Positions 1 through 15,566 of a stretch of 64,000 bases of DNA are shown in pieces (within the stretch, counting starts at the first letter, position 1; every line of letters starts with the position of its first letter). A model generated the notes under the pieces. That model had not been told where the DNA came from and did no database searches. It was given only the letters and a program-made list of their open reading frames with translations. This DNA is from Pseudomonas lalkuanensis (GTDB lineage Bacteria > Pseudomonadota > Gammaproteobacteria > Pseudomonadales > Pseudomonadaceae): positions 5,126,001 through 5,190,000 of the forward strand of contig NZ_CP043311.1 of the NCBI RefSeq assembly GCF_008807375.1. The letters run 5' to 3'. The position numbers were made by a program, and so were the translations under genes.

Positions 1-219
1 GTGCTTGCCGAGTTGGATCGCGCGCTGAACGATCACGAACTGATCAAGGTACAGTTCCGCATCATCGAACGTGATGATCGCCGCGCCCTGATCGACGAGC
101 TCTGCGCCGCCGGCAACTGCGAACTGGTCCAGGTCATCGGCAAGATGGCACTGGTCTATCGCCGCAATCCCAAGCCAAACCGCAATCTCTCCAACATCAG
201 CCGCTTCAGCGGCCTCTGA
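1..219 (+). CDS. yhbY: YhbY/CRS1-YhbY RNA-binding protein (5' end missing)
   Basis: The reading frame is open at the left edge and its first codon in the window (GTG) falls inside a family conserved at about 100 residues, so roughly the first 25-30 residues are missing. The visible 72 residues match the C-terminal two thirds of the CRS1-YhbY fold, with the conserved run DHELIKV, then CELVQVIGKMALVYR. Known family members bind the pre-50S ribosomal subunit and act in ribosome assembly. In Pseudomonas this gene sits next to the DUF4149-greA pair, as here. It converges with the leftward DUF4149 gene, with only about 22 bp between the two stops. Confidence 0.93.
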   Translation: MLAELDRALNDHELIKVQFRIIERDDRRALIDELCAAGNCELVQVIGKMALVYRRNPKPNRNLSNISRFSGL

Positions 220-241
220 GCCTCCCGCCAAGGGCGCGCGT

Positions 242-706
242 TCAGCGCGCCCGGCCCTCGGCCAGCTTCGCAGGCAAGGGCTGGATAACCAGCAGCAGGC
301 CACAAAAGGCCAGCAACAGATAGCTGAAGTTCAGCCAGTACAACGCCTCCGGAATCCAGAAGCGAACCAGCAGGAACGCCACTACCAGGCCGATCACAGC
401 GGCCAGCAGCTGCGCGCGCGCGTCACGCCAGAGACGCCCAAGCCCCGCATACTGGATCAGCAGCACGGCCTGGAGCAGCGCACAGAAACCGGCAAAGGCA
501 ACCATCAACGGCCGGAGGCTGGAAGCCACCTCCTCCACCAGCATCGGCGCCAGACCGATACGGTCCAGCGCCGGCAGCATGACGAAGTGCAGCAGCCAGA
601 GGCCGCCAACCCAGAAGGTCTGGGCCAGCTGCCAGGCGATGGCTCCGGCCCGGAAGGGTGAACGCTTAGACGTGGCGGACTTCGACAATCTCGTACTCGA
701 CGACAC
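242..706 (-). CDS. Small integral membrane protein, DUF4149-like
   Basis: The 154-residue product has four hydrophobic segments (about residues 23-45, 66-88, 99-118 and 122-143), so it is an inner-membrane protein of unknown function. In Pseudomonas chromosomes a DUF4149 protein occupies this place between yhbY and greA. The ATG at 706 overlaps the end of greA by 41 bp. A TTG at 688-686 is an alternative start; neither is decided by a strong ribosome binding site. It is the last gene of the carA-lysE-carB-greA transcription unit or is coupled to it. Family assignment is from context and topology. Confidence 0.8.
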   Translation of the reverse strand: MSSSTRLSKSATSKRSPFRAGAIAWQLAQTFWVGGLWLLHFVMLPALDRIGLAPMLVEEVASSLRPLMVAFAGFCALLQAVLLIQYAGLGRLWRDARAQLLAAVIGLVVAFLLVRFWIPEALYWLNFSYLLLAFCGLLLVIQPLPAKLAEGRAR

Positions 707-1135
707 CGCTCGGAGTCTTGACGGTCACCACGTCCCCTTCTTCCTTGCCTACCAGGGCACGGGCGATGGGAGAGCTGACCGAAAGCTTGCCTTGTTTGAT
801 ATCCGCTTCATCGTCACCCACGATCTGGTAGGTCACGCTTTCGTCGGTATCAACGTTGGCGATATCCACGGTCACGCCGAAAATCACCTTGCCACTACGG
901 GGAATGGAAGTGACATCGATGATGTGGGCATTGGACAGCTTGGCCTCGATGTCGCGAATGCGCGCCTCGGCCAGCCCCTGCTGCTCACGTGCTGCGTGAT
1001 ACTCGGCGTTCTCCTTGAGATCCCCCAGTTCCCGCGCTTCAGCGATGGCCTGACTGATCTTCGGCCGCTCGGCCTTGAGGACTTTCAGTTCGTCCTCCAG
1101 GGCGCGAGCGCCCTGGACGGTCATCGGAAATTTAG

Positions 1136-1139
<4 letters not shown>
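666..1139 (-). CDS. greA: Transcription elongation factor GreA
   Basis: The 157-residue product has the GreA layout: an N-terminal coiled-coil hairpin (about 1-75) whose tip carries the acidic residues that stimulate RNA polymerase cleavage of backtracked RNA ([12 protein letters not shown], with the DxxE pair), and a C-terminal FKBP-like globular domain (about 80-157). It rescues arrested elongation complexes through the secondary channel. The start codon overlaps the carB stop by 4 bp (ATGA), so the two are translationally coupled. Placement of greA behind carB in one operon is known in P. aeruginosa. Confidence 0.98.
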
Positions 1140-4357
<3,218 letters not shown>

Positions 4358-4376
4358 GGGACTCTCGTTGCAATAA

Positions 4377-5030
4377 TCAGGACAGGGTTGCGGTGGCCAG
4401 CTTCACGCCAAAGCCGACGAACAGGGCGCCGACGCCGCTGGAAGCGCCGGCAGCCAGCCGTTGCCGCCGGCGGAACCAGGCCGCCAGGCGCACACCGGAG
4501 AAAATCAGGAAACTCAGGTAAAGGGCGCTGATGACTTCGAGGATCGCGCCCAGCACCAGGAACGACAATCCGGGGTAGGCGTATCCCGGGTCGACGAACT
4601 GGATGAAGAAGGACACGAAGAAGAGGATCGCCTTGGGATTGGACAGACTCAGCAGCAGTGCCTTGCGGAACGGCTGGTTGACGTCCAGTTCCTGTGCCGG
4701 GACGGCCTGCTCGACCGGTTGGCGCAACTTCTGCCAACCACCCCGGAGCATGCCGGCACCCAGATAGAACAGGTAGGCGGCGCCGACGTACTTCAGGCCG
4801 AGGAACAGCATGGGTTCGGCCTTGAGCAGCGAGGCGATTCCCAATGCCGACAGCAGCATCAGGATCGCATCGCCCAGGAACACCGCGCTGGCCGCCCGGT
4901 AGCCGGCACCCACGCCGCGCTGGGCGGCGGTGGCGAGCACGAACAGCGAGTTCGGCCCCGGCAGCAGGACGATGAACAGCGTCCCCAGGACGTAGGTCCA
5001 GAGGTCGGTGATCCCGAGGGTCGGCATCAT
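4377..5030 (-). CDS. LysE/RhtB-family amino-acid exporter
   Basis: The 217-residue membrane protein has about six hydrophobic segments and the LysE-family start ([19 protein letters not shown], with the family motif PGPN near residue 25). Family members export amino acids such as lysine, homoserine or threonine; the substrate here is unknown. I chose the ATG at 5030 because GGAAGG stands 10 bp upstream and the protein then begins like its relatives; a longer reading frame (to 5213) would run through carA. It lies between carA and carB, 22 bp after carA, the same layout as the P. aeruginosa carA-orf-carB-greA operon. Confidence 0.92.
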   Translation of the reverse strand: MMPTLGITDLWTYVLGTLFIVLLPGPNSLFVLATAAQRGVGAGYRAASAVFLGDAILMLLSALGIASLLKAEPMLFLGLKYVGAAYLFYLGAGMLRGGWQKLRQPVEQAVPAQELDVNQPFRKALLLSLSNPKAILFFVSFFIQFVDPGYAYPGLSFLVLGAILEVISALYLSFLIFSGVRLAAWFRRRQRLAAGASSGVGALFVGFGVKLATATLS

Positions 5031-5052
5031 CTTCGCAAGCCCTTCCGCGATC

Positions 5053-6189
5053 TCAGCGGCGCTCGGCCATCGCCGCGATGAAACGGTCGAACAGCGGAGC
5101 CACGTCGTGCGGACCTGGGCTGGCTTCCGGGTGACCCTGGAAGCTGAAGGCCACCTTGTCGGTACGCTCGATACCCTGCAGGGTGCCGTCGAACAGCGAC
5201 TTGTGGGTCGCACGCAGGTTGGCCGGCAAGGTCGACTCGTCCACAGCGAAGCCGTGGTTCTGGCTGGTGATCATCACCACGCCGGAATCCAGGTCCTGCA
5301 CCGGGTGGTTGGCACCATGGTGACCATGGCCCATCTTCACGGTCTTGGCACCGGAGGCCAGAGCCAGAAGCTGATGGCCGAGGCAGATGCCGAATACCGG
5401 AATCTCGGTGTCGAGGAACTCGCGGATCGCCTGGATGGCGTAGTCGCACGGTTCGGGGTCGCCAGGGCCGTTGGAGAGGAAGATGCCGTCCGGGTTGAGG
5501 GCGAGCACTTCGCTGGCCGGGGTCTGTGCCGGCACCACGGTCAGGCGGCAGCCGCGGGCAACCAGCATGCGCAGGATGTTCAGCTTGACGCCGAAGTCAT
5601 AAGCAACCACATGGTACGGCAGATCGGCAGCGGCTATTTCCGGATGGCTATCGGTTTCCAGGTTCCATACACCGGAGCGCCACTCGTACTTCTCGGTGGA
5701 GGACACGACCTTGGCCAGGTCCATGCCCTTCAGGCCGGGGAAGCTGCGAGCCAGTTCGAGGGCTTTTTCCTCGGTGGCGTCGTCGCCGGCCAGGATGCAT
5801 CCGTTCTGGGAACCCTTTTCACGCAGGATGCGGGTCAGGCGGCGGGTATCGATGCCGGCGATGGCGACGGTACCGTGTTCCTTCAGGTAATCCGGCAGCG
5901 ACTGCTTGTTGCGCCAGTTGCAGGCCAGCAGCGGCAGGTCGCGGATAATCAGGCCGGCTGCCCAAACGCGGTTGGACTCGGCGTCTTCCGGCGTGGTGCC
6001 GGTGTTGCCGATGTGCGGATAGGTGAGGGTAACGATTTGCTGGGCATAGGAAGGATCGGTAAGGATTTCCTGATAGCCGGTCATGGCAGTGTTGAACACT
6101 ACCTCGCCGATGGTATGGCCATCGGCCCCAATGGCTTCGCCGCGAAAAATGCTGCCGTCGGCAAGCGCGAGTATGGCTGGCTTAGTCAA
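5053..6189 (-). CDS. carA: Carbamoyl-phosphate synthase small subunit
   Basis: The 378-residue glutamine amidotransferase subunit hydrolyses glutamine and channels ammonia to CarB. The N-terminal CarA-specific domain covers about 1-150. The class I glutaminase domain follows, with nucleophile Cys in [10 protein letters not shown] (about residue 268) and the His/Glu pair in [11 protein letters not shown] (about 350). The start is a TTG codon (6189-6187) preceded by a strong GGGAGGT five bases upstream; the protein there begins [12 protein letters not shown] in the usual register. A strong stem-loop with flanking A/T runs lies 44 bp upstream and may be an attenuator or the dapB terminator. Confidence 0.98.
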   Translation of the reverse strand: MTKPAILALADGSIFRGEAIGADGHTIGEVVFNTAMTGYQEILTDPSYAQQIVTLTYPHIGNTGTTPEDAESNRVWAAGLIIRDLPLLACNWRNKQSLPDYLKEHGTVAIAGIDTRRLTRILREKGSQNGCILAGDDATEEKALELARSFPGLKGMDLAKVVSSTEKYEWRSGVWNLETDSHPEIAAADLPYHVVAYDFGVKLNILRMLVARGCRLTVVPAQTPASEVLALNPDGIFLSNGPGDPEPCDYAIQAIREFLDTEIPVFGICLGHQLLALASGAKTVKMGHGHHGANHPVQDLDSGVVMITSQNHGFAVDESTLPANLRATHKSLFDGTLQGIERTDKVAFSFQGHPEASPGPHDVAPLFDRFIAAMAERR

Positions 6190-6232
6190 GAAGACCTCCC
6201 GTAGATCTAAGGCTGAAGCAAACGCAGGTTGT

Positions 6233-6273
6233 AAAAAAGCGGGATGACGTTGTTACCGTCACCCCGCTTTTTT
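6233..6273. terminator. Strong stem-loop between dapB and carA
   Basis: Two 17-nt arms (6233-6249 and 6257-6273) pair with a single mismatch around a 7-nt loop and are flanked by A6 and T6 runs, so the structure can terminate on either strand. It lies between two leftward genes. It either ends the dapB transcript or acts in the carA leader as an attenuator. Its closeness to the carA ribosome binding site makes the second role possible; nothing in the sequence decides. Confidence 0.85.
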
Positions 6274-6387
6274 ATCTGAGCCATTTCTGCGTAACTTTTA
6301 GTGGACACACTAAAGCTGCAGTTTACAGGAATGCGTCATTTCGGTCCACCGGTAAGACATCCCATTTGGCAGTCCGCCAATCACGCA

Positions 6388-8401
<2,014 letters not shown>

Positions 8402-8443
8402 AGTTTCCTGCACTCTCGAATTCACCAGCCCCAGACACGCCAA

Positions 8444-8463
8444 CGCGGGAGCAAGCTCCCGCG
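8444..8463. repeat. 20-bp hairpin between dnaK and dnaJ
   Basis: CGCGGGAGC and GCTCCCGCG flank a 2-nt AA gap, giving a nearly perfect palindrome in the 123-bp dnaK-dnaJ gap. It has no T run, so it is more likely an mRNA-stabilising or REP-type hairpin than a terminator. Its core GGGAGC...GCTCCC also occurs in the palindrome at 22464-22501. Confidence 0.6.
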
Positions 8464-8524
8464 CGGCGGATCAGGCGTACCGGGCGTCTAGCCCCGCACG
8501 CCGGGACGGAAGCAAGCGTGACAC

Positions 8525-10438
<1,914 letters not shown>

Positions 10439-10465
10439 ATTCTCTCTCCCGAAACTTTGAATTCT

Positions 10466-10491
10466 CCGCGGCCTCGCTTCACGGGCCGCGG
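10466..10491 (-). repeat. GC-rich hairpin in the dnaK leader
   Basis: CCGCGGCC (10466-10473) and GGCCGCGG (10484-10491) form an 8-bp stem with a 10-nt loop in the 5' leader of dnaK, between its heat-shock promoter and the start codon. No T run follows, so it is probably a leader structure rather than a terminator. Confidence 0.55.
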
Positions 10492-10515
10492 CAGCACATA
10501 AACGCTTGAACTAAC

Positions 10516-10543
10516 AGATGGGGGCCCGAGGCCGAATTTCAAG
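10516..10543 (-). promoter_or_regulatory. Sigma-32 heat-shock promoter of dnaK
   Basis: Read leftward, the DNA shows CTTGAAA (10543-10537), 13 bases, then CCCCATCT (10523-10516). This matches the sigma-32 consensus CTTGAAA-N11-16-CCCCATnT. The -35 element overlaps the grpE stop codon (10541-10539). The promoter gives dnaK a heat-shock start independent of grpE read-through. Confidence 0.88.
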
Positions 10544-11108
10544 CCTGCTCGTCAATCGACGGCGGAGTGGCACTCGGCGCCTTGCTGACCACCACCATGG
10601 CGGGGCGCAGCAGACGACCATTGAGCAGGTAGCCCTTCTGGAACACCTTCAGCACGCTGCCCGGCTCGACATGGGTGCTTTCTTCCATGGCCATGGCCTG
10701 GTGGTGCTCGGGATTGAAGGGCGCACCGTGCGGATCAACAGCTTCCAACTGGTAACGCTTGAGGGTGTCGTGGAACAGCTTGAGGGTCAGCTCCATACCC
10801 TCGCGCACCGGCTTGATGGCCTCGTCGGTGGCACTGGACAGCTCCAGGCCACGCTCCAGGCTGTCGACGACCGGCAGCAGGTCGTTGGCGAATTTTTCCA
10901 GGGCGAACTTGTGCGCCTTCTCCACATCCTGCTCGGCACGACGGCGGACGTTCTGCAGCTCGGCGGCGACACGCAGCGACTGATCCTGGGCCGCGGCCAG
11001 CTGCTCCTCCAGCACCTGTACGCGAGCGGCGAGATCTTCGCCGGATGCGGTGTCGGCAGCGGAATTCGCTTCGGGGGTCTGGTTTTCCAGGGTCTGTTCG
11101 TCGGCCAT
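10539..11108 (-). CDS. grpE: Nucleotide exchange factor GrpE
   Basis: The 189-residue GrpE releases ADP from DnaK. An acidic N-terminal tail (about 1-40) is followed by a long coiled coil (about 40-95) and the C-terminal beta domain that contacts DnaK ([17 protein letters not shown] about 130-146, then [17 protein letters not shown]). The start [10 protein letters not shown] at 11108 has an AGGAGGAAGG Shine-Dalgarno sequence upstream; the frame extends further without family similarity. Its stop overlaps the -35 of the dnaK promoter. Confidence 0.98.
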   Translation of the reverse strand: MADEQTLENQTPEANSAADTASGEDLAARVQVLEEQLAAAQDQSLRVAAELQNVRRRAEQDVEKAHKFALEKFANDLLPVVDSLERGLELSSATDEAIKPVREGMELTLKLFHDTLKRYQLEAVDPHGAPFNPEHHQAMAMEESTHVEPGSVLKVFQKGYLLNGRLLRPAMVVVSKAPSATPPSIDEQA

Positions 11109-11162
11109 GCCTTCCTCCTCATAAAGACAGCTGCGGGCAAAGACCCGCTGATATGTCCGCCT

Positions 11163-11190
11163 ATATGGGGTCGCAATTTGTCGCTTCAAG
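11163..11190 (-). promoter_or_regulatory. Sigma-32 heat-shock promoter of grpE
   Basis: Read leftward: CTTGAAG (11190-11184), a 13-nt spacer, then CCCCATAT (11170-11163), one mismatch from the heat-shock consensus. It lies about 55 bp upstream of the grpE start and diverges from the LexA-box promoter region of recN. Confidence 0.87.
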
Positions 11191-11223
11191 GGGGCGGGAC
11201 GATTGTCAGCCAGAAAACAAACA

Positions 11224-11239
11224 CTGTATAAATACCCAG
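11224..11239. promoter_or_regulatory. LexA (SOS) box upstream of recN
   Basis: CTGTATAAATACCCAG fits the CTG-N10-CAG LexA operator with an AT-rich centre. It lies 24 bp before the recN start codon, where it would cover the promoter. recN is a classic SOS gene, so LexA repression and damage induction are expected. Confidence 0.85.
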
Positions 11240-11263
11240 CCATCTCAGCGCGGGAGTCGCACC

Positions 11264-12937
11264 ATGCTGGTACACCTGTCGATCCACAACTACGCCATCG
11301 TCGAGCACCTGGACCTGGAGCTCGAAGGCGGCATGTCCGTGATCACCGGCGAAACCGGAGCCGGCAAGTCGATCATGCTCGACGCCCTCGGCCTCACCCT
11401 GGGCGATCGCGCCGACAGCGGCGTGGTGCGCCCCGGCGCCGACAAGGCCGACATCCTCGCCAGCTTCGACATCAGCGACATTCCCGAAGCATGCGCATGG
11501 CTGGCCGAACGCGACCTGGACAACGACGGCCCCTGCATCCTGCGCCGCGTCATCACCGCCGAAGGCCGGTCGCGCGCCTATATAAATGGCAGCCCCTGCC
11601 CCCAGGGCGACCTCAAGGCCCTGGGCGAGCTGCTGATCGATATCCACAGCCAGCACGAACACCAATCCCTGCTCAAGGCCGATACCCATCGCCGCCTGCT
11701 GGACGAGTTCGCCGGCGCCAGCGACCTTGCCCGCCAGGTGCAGCTTGCCGCACAGCGCTGGCGGCAGACCCGCCAGGAGCTGGAACGCCTCTCCCGCGCC
11801 GGCGACGAGCAGCGCGCCCGCCACCAGTTGCTCAGCTACCAGCTGGACGAATTGGAAAACCTCGCCCTTGGCGAGAACGAACTGGAGCAGCTTGAACAGG
11901 AACACAAGAACCTGGCCAACGCCGAAAGCCTGCTGGCCGCCTGCCGCCAGGTGATCGATTTCTGCAGCGAAAGCGATGCCGGCAATGTGCTCAGCGCCCT
12001 GACCGCCAGCCTCAACCGCCTGACCGCCTTCCATACACAGCCCGGCGCCCTGGCCGAAGCGGTCAACCTGCTGTCCAGCGCACAGATCCAGGTCGAAGAA
12101 GCCATGGGCGAACTGAACCGCTTCCTCGACCACTTCGACGCCGATCCCGAACGCCAGCAGGCACTCGAAGAACGTCTCGACAGCATCTACACCCTGGCGC
12201 GCAAGCACCGGGTGCAGCCAAACAAGCTGGCGGAGCTGCAGCAGCGCCTGCTGGATGAACTGGAAGCCCTCAACGCTGACGACGAAGCGGTCGAGCGCCT
12301 GACCGAAGAATTATCCGCCTATGAGCGTCACTACCAGGAAAAGGCTGCCGAGCTGAGCCGGCTGCGCGGCGAAGCGTCCGACCGCCTGGCCGGTTCGGTG
12401 GAAACCGAAATGCAGCGACTGGGCATGCCCGGTGGGCGATTCAGCATCCAGCTGCACGCCAGCCAGATGGACGAACCGCAGCAGCAAGGCCTGGAACAGG
12501 TCGAGTTCCTGGTCAGCGCCAACCCGGGCCAGCCGCTCAAGGCACTGGCCAAGGTCGCGTCGGGCGGCGAGCTGTCCCGCATCAGCCTGGCCATCCAGGT
12601 GATCACCGCGCAGACCTCGCGCGTCCCCACGCTGGTGTTCGACGAAGTGGACGTGGGTATCGGCGGCCCCACCGCCGAAGTGGTCGGCCAGTTGCTGCGC
12701 CGCCTCGGCCAGCGTGGCCAGGTACTCACCGTCACCCACCTGCCCCAGGTGGCCGCGCAGGGCCATCATCATCTCTTCGTGCACAAGGAACGCGGCACGC
12801 AGGAAACCCGCACCGCCGTGGCCAAGCTGCAGGAAGCACCGCGCATCGAGGAAATCGCACGCATGCTGGGCGGCGTCGACCTCACCGAAGAATCCCTGGC
12901 CCACGCCAGGAAGATGGTGACCAGCGCCCAGGGCTGA
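11264..12937 (+). CDS. recN: DNA repair protein RecN
   Basis: The 557-residue SMC-like ATPase acts in recombinational repair of double-strand breaks. The N-terminal half-ATPase has Walker [16 protein letters not shown] (about residues 29-43). A central coiled coil covers about 150-370. The C-terminal half has the ABC signature ([14 protein letters not shown], about 430) and Walker B ([13 protein letters not shown], about 455-467). The start [16 protein letters not shown] at 11264 is the standard RecN beginning; the frame runs further upstream through the LexA box without similarity. Transcription should be SOS-controlled. Confidence 0.98.
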   Translation: MLVHLSIHNYAIVEHLDLELEGGMSVITGETGAGKSIMLDALGLTLGDRADSGVVRPGADKADILASFDISDIPEACAWLAERDLDNDGPCILRRVITAEGRSRAYINGSPCPQGDLKALGELLIDIHSQHEHQSLLKADTHRRLLDEFAGASDLARQVQLAAQRWRQTRQELERLSRAGDEQRARHQLLSYQLDELENLALGENELEQLEQEHKNLANAESLLAACRQVIDFCSESDAGNVLSALTASLNRLTAFHTQPGALAEAVNLLSSAQIQVEEAMGELNRFLDHFDADPERQQALEERLDSIYTLARKHRVQPNKLAELQQRLLDELEALNADDEAVERLTEELSAYERHYQEKAAELSRLRGEASDRLAGSVETEMQRLGMPGGRFSIQLHASQMDEPQQQGLEQVEFLVSANPGQPLKALAKVASGGELSRISLAIQVITAQTSRVPTLVFDEVDVGIGGPTAEVVGQLLRRLGQRGQVLTVTHLPQVAAQGHHHLFVHKERGTQETRTAVAKLQEAPRIEEIARMLGGVDLTEESLAHARKMVTSAQG

Positions 12938-12950
12938 CCCACTCCAAACG

Positions 12951-12982
12951 AAAAAGGCGACCCTCAGGCCGCCTTTTCTTTT
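12951..12982. terminator. Bidirectional terminator between recN and fur
   Basis: AAAAGGCG (12952-12959) and CGCCTTTT (12970-12977) flank a 10-nt loop; an A run lies on one side and T-rich sequence on the other. It sits between two convergent genes, so it can serve both. Confidence 0.85.
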
Positions 12983-12993
12983 GCGCGAAGCGC

Positions 12994-13398
12994 TTACTTC
13001 TTCTTGCGGATATAGAGCACCAGATTGTGGTCAACCAGCTCGTAACCGCGCTCCTTGACGATTTCCTTCTGGCGCTTCTCGATTTCCGGATCGAAGAACT
13101 CGATCACTTCGCCGGAATCGACGCACACCATGTGATCGTGGTGGCCGCTATCGGCCAGCTCGAACACAGCGTGGCCGCCATCGAAGTTGTGGCGCACCAC
13201 CAGACCCGCCGCCTCGAACTGGGTCAGGACCCGGTAGACGGTGGCCAGACCGACATCTTCGCCGGCTTCCATCAGGGCCTTGTAAACATCCTCCGCGCTC
13301 ATGTGGCGTTGCTCGGTGGAGTCGAGCATCTGGAGGATCTTGACCCGAGGCAAGGTGACCTTCAGGCCGGCTTTACGCAGTTCGTTGTTTTCAACCAT
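12994..13398 (-). CDS. fur: Ferric uptake regulator Fur
   Basis: The 134-residue iron-dependent repressor is very close to Pseudomonas Fur over its whole length. The N-terminal winged helix (about 1-82) includes the recognition region GLATVYRVLTQFEAAGLV. The metal-binding and dimerisation domain carries the His-rich HHDHMVCVDSGEV motif (about 86-98). The protein ends in a basic tail, YIRKKK. It diverges from bamE with about 100 bp between the starts, the arrangement known for fur-omlA in Pseudomonas. Confidence 0.99.
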   Translation of the reverse strand: MVENNELRKAGLKVTLPRVKILQMLDSTEQRHMSAEDVYKALMEAGEDVGLATVYRVLTQFEAAGLVVRHNFDGGHAVFELADSGHHDHMVCVDSGEVIEFFDPEIEKRQKEIVKERGYELVDHNLVLYIRKKK

Positions 13399-13423
13399 GG
13401 TCGGTTTTCTCGGGGAATGCAGC

Positions 13424-13453
13424 TTTCGCAGCTTCCCTTAATGCAGGTATGAT
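13424..13453 (+). promoter_or_regulatory. Possible bamE promoter
   Basis: TTTCGC, an 18-nt spacer and TATGAT lie 44 bp upstream of the bamE start in the divergent fur-bamE gap. The -10 is good and the -35 weak, so this is a suggestion only. Confidence 0.4.
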
Positions 13454-13497
13454 CGGGACTTTTGATGCCCAGCCAAGATAGTGGAAGTCTCCCACCG

Positions 13498-14031
13498 ATG
13501 CAAAACACCAAGCTCCTGCTGACCAGCCTCTCCTTCGCAGGCTTGCTCGCACTCGCCGGTTGTTCGTTTCCCGGTGTCTACAAGATCGACATCCAGCAGG
13601 GCAACGTCGTAACGCAGGACATGATAGACCAGTTGAAGCCTGGAATGACCCGACGTCAAGTGCGGTTTATCATGGGCAACCCGCTGATCACTGACACCTT
13701 CCACGCCAATCGCTGGGACTACCTCTACAGCATCCAGCCCGGTGGCGGCCAACGCCTCCAGGAACGTGTCAGCCTGATGTTCGACAGCAATGACCAACTG
13801 ATCGGCCTGGCCGGCGACTTCATGCCCGGCGTGAGCCGTGACGAGGCGATTCTCGGCGGCGAAAGCACCACCACGACCACCGAAGCCAAGCCGGAGCAGC
13901 CGAAAGAGCAGCCCAAGGCTGAAGAACCGGCAGCGCCGGGCTCCCTGCTGGAGAAGATTCAGAAGGAAGTGGACAGTGCTGAACCGGTACCGGTACCGAT
14001 TCCGGAACCGCTGGAAACCTCGCCGCAATAA
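13498..14031 (+). CDS. bamE: Outer membrane assembly lipoprotein BamE (OmlA)
   Basis: The 177-residue protein has a lipoprotein signal peptide (hydrophobic h-region, lipobox LAGC with the lipidated Cys at about residue 19). The SmpA/OmlA domain follows ([20 protein letters not shown] and the NRWDYLYS region, about 40-90). BamE is an outer-membrane component of the BAM complex that inserts beta-barrel proteins. The C-terminal 50 residues form a Pro/Glu/Lys-rich tail found in Pseudomonas versions. The start [10 protein letters not shown] at 13498 gives a proper signal peptide; a start 36 bp upstream would bury it. Confidence 0.96.
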   Translation: MQNTKLLLTSLSFAGLLALAGCSFPGVYKIDIQQGNVVTQDMIDQLKPGMTRRQVRFIMGNPLITDTFHANRWDYLYSIQPGGGQRLQERVSLMFDSNDQLIGLAGDFMPGVSRDEAILGGESTTTTTEAKPEQPKEQPKAEEPAAPGSLLEKIQKEVDSAEPVPVPIPEPLETSPQ

Positions 14032-14043
14032 CATGCGGCAACA

Positions 14044-14072
14044 AAAAAGCCCGGGCTGGTCCCGGGCTTTTT
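14044..14072 (+). terminator. bamE terminator
   Basis: AAAAAGCCCGGG and CCCGGGCTTTTT form a 12-bp stem with a 5-nt loop directly after bamE and before the convergent rnfH. It ends in a T run, so it is a rho-independent terminator usable on both strands. Confidence 0.92.
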
Positions 14073-14090
14073 ATTGGGCGATCTTCGGGT

Positions 14091-14405
14091 TCAACTTTCG
14101 CCGGCGCGCGCCTGCGCAGCCTTCGCCGCACGCTGTTTGCGCACTTCCTTCGGATCAGCAATCAGCGGCCGGTAGATTTCCACCCGATCCCCCTCCTCCA
14201 GCAATCGCTCTTCCGGCTTGGGCAGAGACTTGCCGAAGATCCCTAGCGGGCAACTGGCGAGATCCAGCCCGGGGAAATACGCTTCCATCCCGCAACGCAG
14301 AGCCGCATCACGGGCGCTGATGCCCCTGGGGACACTCAGGCGCAGCAACTGCTGGCGACCCGCCAGGGCGTACACCACTTCGACCCGAATCATCTCCTCA
14401 GCCAT
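14091..14405 (-). CDS. rnfH: RnfH-family (UPF0125) ubiquitin-like-fold protein
   Basis: The 104-residue protein belongs to the RnfH/UPF0125 family: VEVVYALAGRQQLLRLSVPRG near the start, GMEAYFPGLDLASCPLGIFGK in the middle, then EGDRVEIYRPLIADPKEVRKQR. The function is poorly defined; the fold is beta-grasp and ubiquitin-like, and the gene is regularly coupled to ratA. The ATG at 14405 overlaps the ratA stop by 8 bp, implying translational coupling. An internal ATG at 14393 would remove only four residues. Confidence 0.93.
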   Translation of the reverse strand: MAEEMIRVEVVYALAGRQQLLRLSVPRGISARDAALRCGMEAYFPGLDLASCPLGIFGKSLPKPEERLLEEGDRVEIYRPLIADPKEVRKQRAAKAAQARAGES

Positions 14406-14832
14406 AGAGCTCCTTCGCCCGCTGGCAGAAAGCATCGACCATTGTGTTGGCAGCCTGGTTGAACAGCGGCCCAAGGGTAGCCTTGACGATGGGGCCTGCG
14501 TAATCGAAGCGCAGGTCCAGACTGATCTTGCAGGCCTTGTCGCCCAGCGCCTTGAAATGCCAAACGCCGTGCAACTGGCTGAAAGGACCTTCTTCCAGGT
14601 TCATCTCGATGGTCCTGCCCTTCTCCAGCCGGTTGCGGGTAACGAATCGCTGGCTGAGGCTGCCCTTGGCGACCTCGAGACTGGCGAGCATATGGCTCTC
14701 GCTCTCTTCCATCACCTTGGCGGACGAACACCAGGGCAGGAACTCCGGGTAGCGCGCAACATCGTTGACCAGGTCGTAGAGCGCCTGCGCAGGAAATGGC
14801 AATAGGGCGGAGCGCTGGATATGCGTGGTCAT
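14398..14832 (-). CDS. ratA: RatA/COQ10-like START-domain protein
   Basis: The 144-residue START/polyketide-cyclase-like protein has [32 protein letters not shown] at its N-terminus and [21 protein letters not shown] in its second half. Relatives include E. coli RatA (YfjG), reported to interfere with ribosome subunit association, and the ubiquinone-binding COQ10 family; which role applies here cannot be told. The start [11 protein letters not shown] at 14832 matches family starts. It diverges from smpB, with the two starts about 155 bp apart, and is coupled to rnfH. Confidence 0.93.
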   Translation of the reverse strand: MTTHIQRSALLPFPAQALYDLVNDVARYPEFLPWCSSAKVMEESESHMLASLEVAKGSLSQRFVTRNRLEKGRTIEMNLEEGPFSQLHGVWHFKALGDKACKISLDLRFDYAGPIVKATLGPLFNQAANTMVDAFCQRAKELYG

Positions 14833-14971
14833 CTTGGCCTCGAACAAGTATCCGGACTGCCTCGCGCAGAAATGCTGCCGAGCCGGACTGGACAAAAAAG
14901 TGCCGCATTGTCGGAGATTCGCCAATATCGCTCAAGCCTACGCCGCCGTAGCCGCGCCGTCTGCGACTCCC

Positions 14972-14977
14972 TATAAT
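14972..14977 (+). promoter_or_regulatory. Perfect -10 box very close to the smpB start
   Basis: TATAAT ends only 9 bp before the smpB ATG (14987). If used, transcription would begin a few bases before or at the start codon, giving a leaderless or nearly leaderless mRNA. No good -35 lies at the usual distance, and no Shine-Dalgarno fits between it and the ATG. Confidence 0.5.
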
Positions 14978-14986
14978 GCGCCGCCT

Positions 14987-15466
14987 ATGGCTAAGCAAAA
15001 GAAACATCCGGAAGGCACCATCGCCCTCAACAAGAAGGCGCTGCACGACTATTCCATCGAACAGAAATTCGAAGCCGGGCTGGCTCTCGCCGGCTGGGAA
15101 GTGAAGAGTCTGCGCGCCGGAAAAGCACAGCTGGTAGACAGCTACGTGCTACTCAAGGACGGCGAGGCCTGGCTGCTCGGCAGCCACATCACTCCACTGA
15201 AGACCGCGAGCACCCACGTGATTGCGGACCCGGTGCGCACCCGCAAACTGCTCCTGCACAAGCGCGAGCTGGGCAAGCTGTTCGGAGCGGTTCAGCAGAA
15301 GGGCTATGCCTGTGTGGCACTGTCCATCTACTGGAAGAAGCACCTGATCAAGTGTGAGATCGCCCTGGCCAAGGGCAAGAAGGAGTTCGACAAGCGCGCC
15401 ACGGAAAAGGAGCGCGATTCCGACCGCGAAATTGCACGGGCCATGCGCACCAAGGGCAAGGAATAA
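14987..15466 (+). CDS. smpB: SsrA-binding protein SmpB
   Basis: The 159-residue partner of tmRNA delivers SsrA to stalled ribosomes. The SmpB beta-barrel is recognisable throughout: [31 protein letters not shown] near residues 17-48, [11 protein letters not shown] near 65, and [10 protein letters not shown] near 88. It ends in the basic tail ([26 protein letters not shown]) that occupies the mRNA channel. The start is [10 protein letters not shown]; in-frame sequence extends upstream to 14825 without similarity. Its RNA partner ssrA lies at 26405-26756. Confidence 0.98.
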   Translation: MAKQKKHPEGTIALNKKALHDYSIEQKFEAGLALAGWEVKSLRAGKAQLVDSYVLLKDGEAWLLGSHITPLKTASTHVIADPVRTRKLLLHKRELGKLFGAVQQKGYACVALSIYWKKHLIKCEIALAKGKKEFDKRATEKERDSDREIARAMRTKGKE

Positions 15467-15478
15467 GCCCTGCTCAGA

Positions 15479-15510
15479 GAAACGCCGGGCATTGCCCGGC
15501 GTTTTTGTTT
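15479..15510 (+). terminator. smpB terminator
   Basis: AACGCCGGGC, a 3-nt loop ATT and GCCCGGCGTT followed by TTTGTTT form a strong rho-independent terminator just after smpB. Confidence 0.93.
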
Positions 15511-15566
15511 GCAGTCGCCACAGCCGCATGGACACGAGCCCTGCTCCCCCCCGGCGAACGGTCGCT

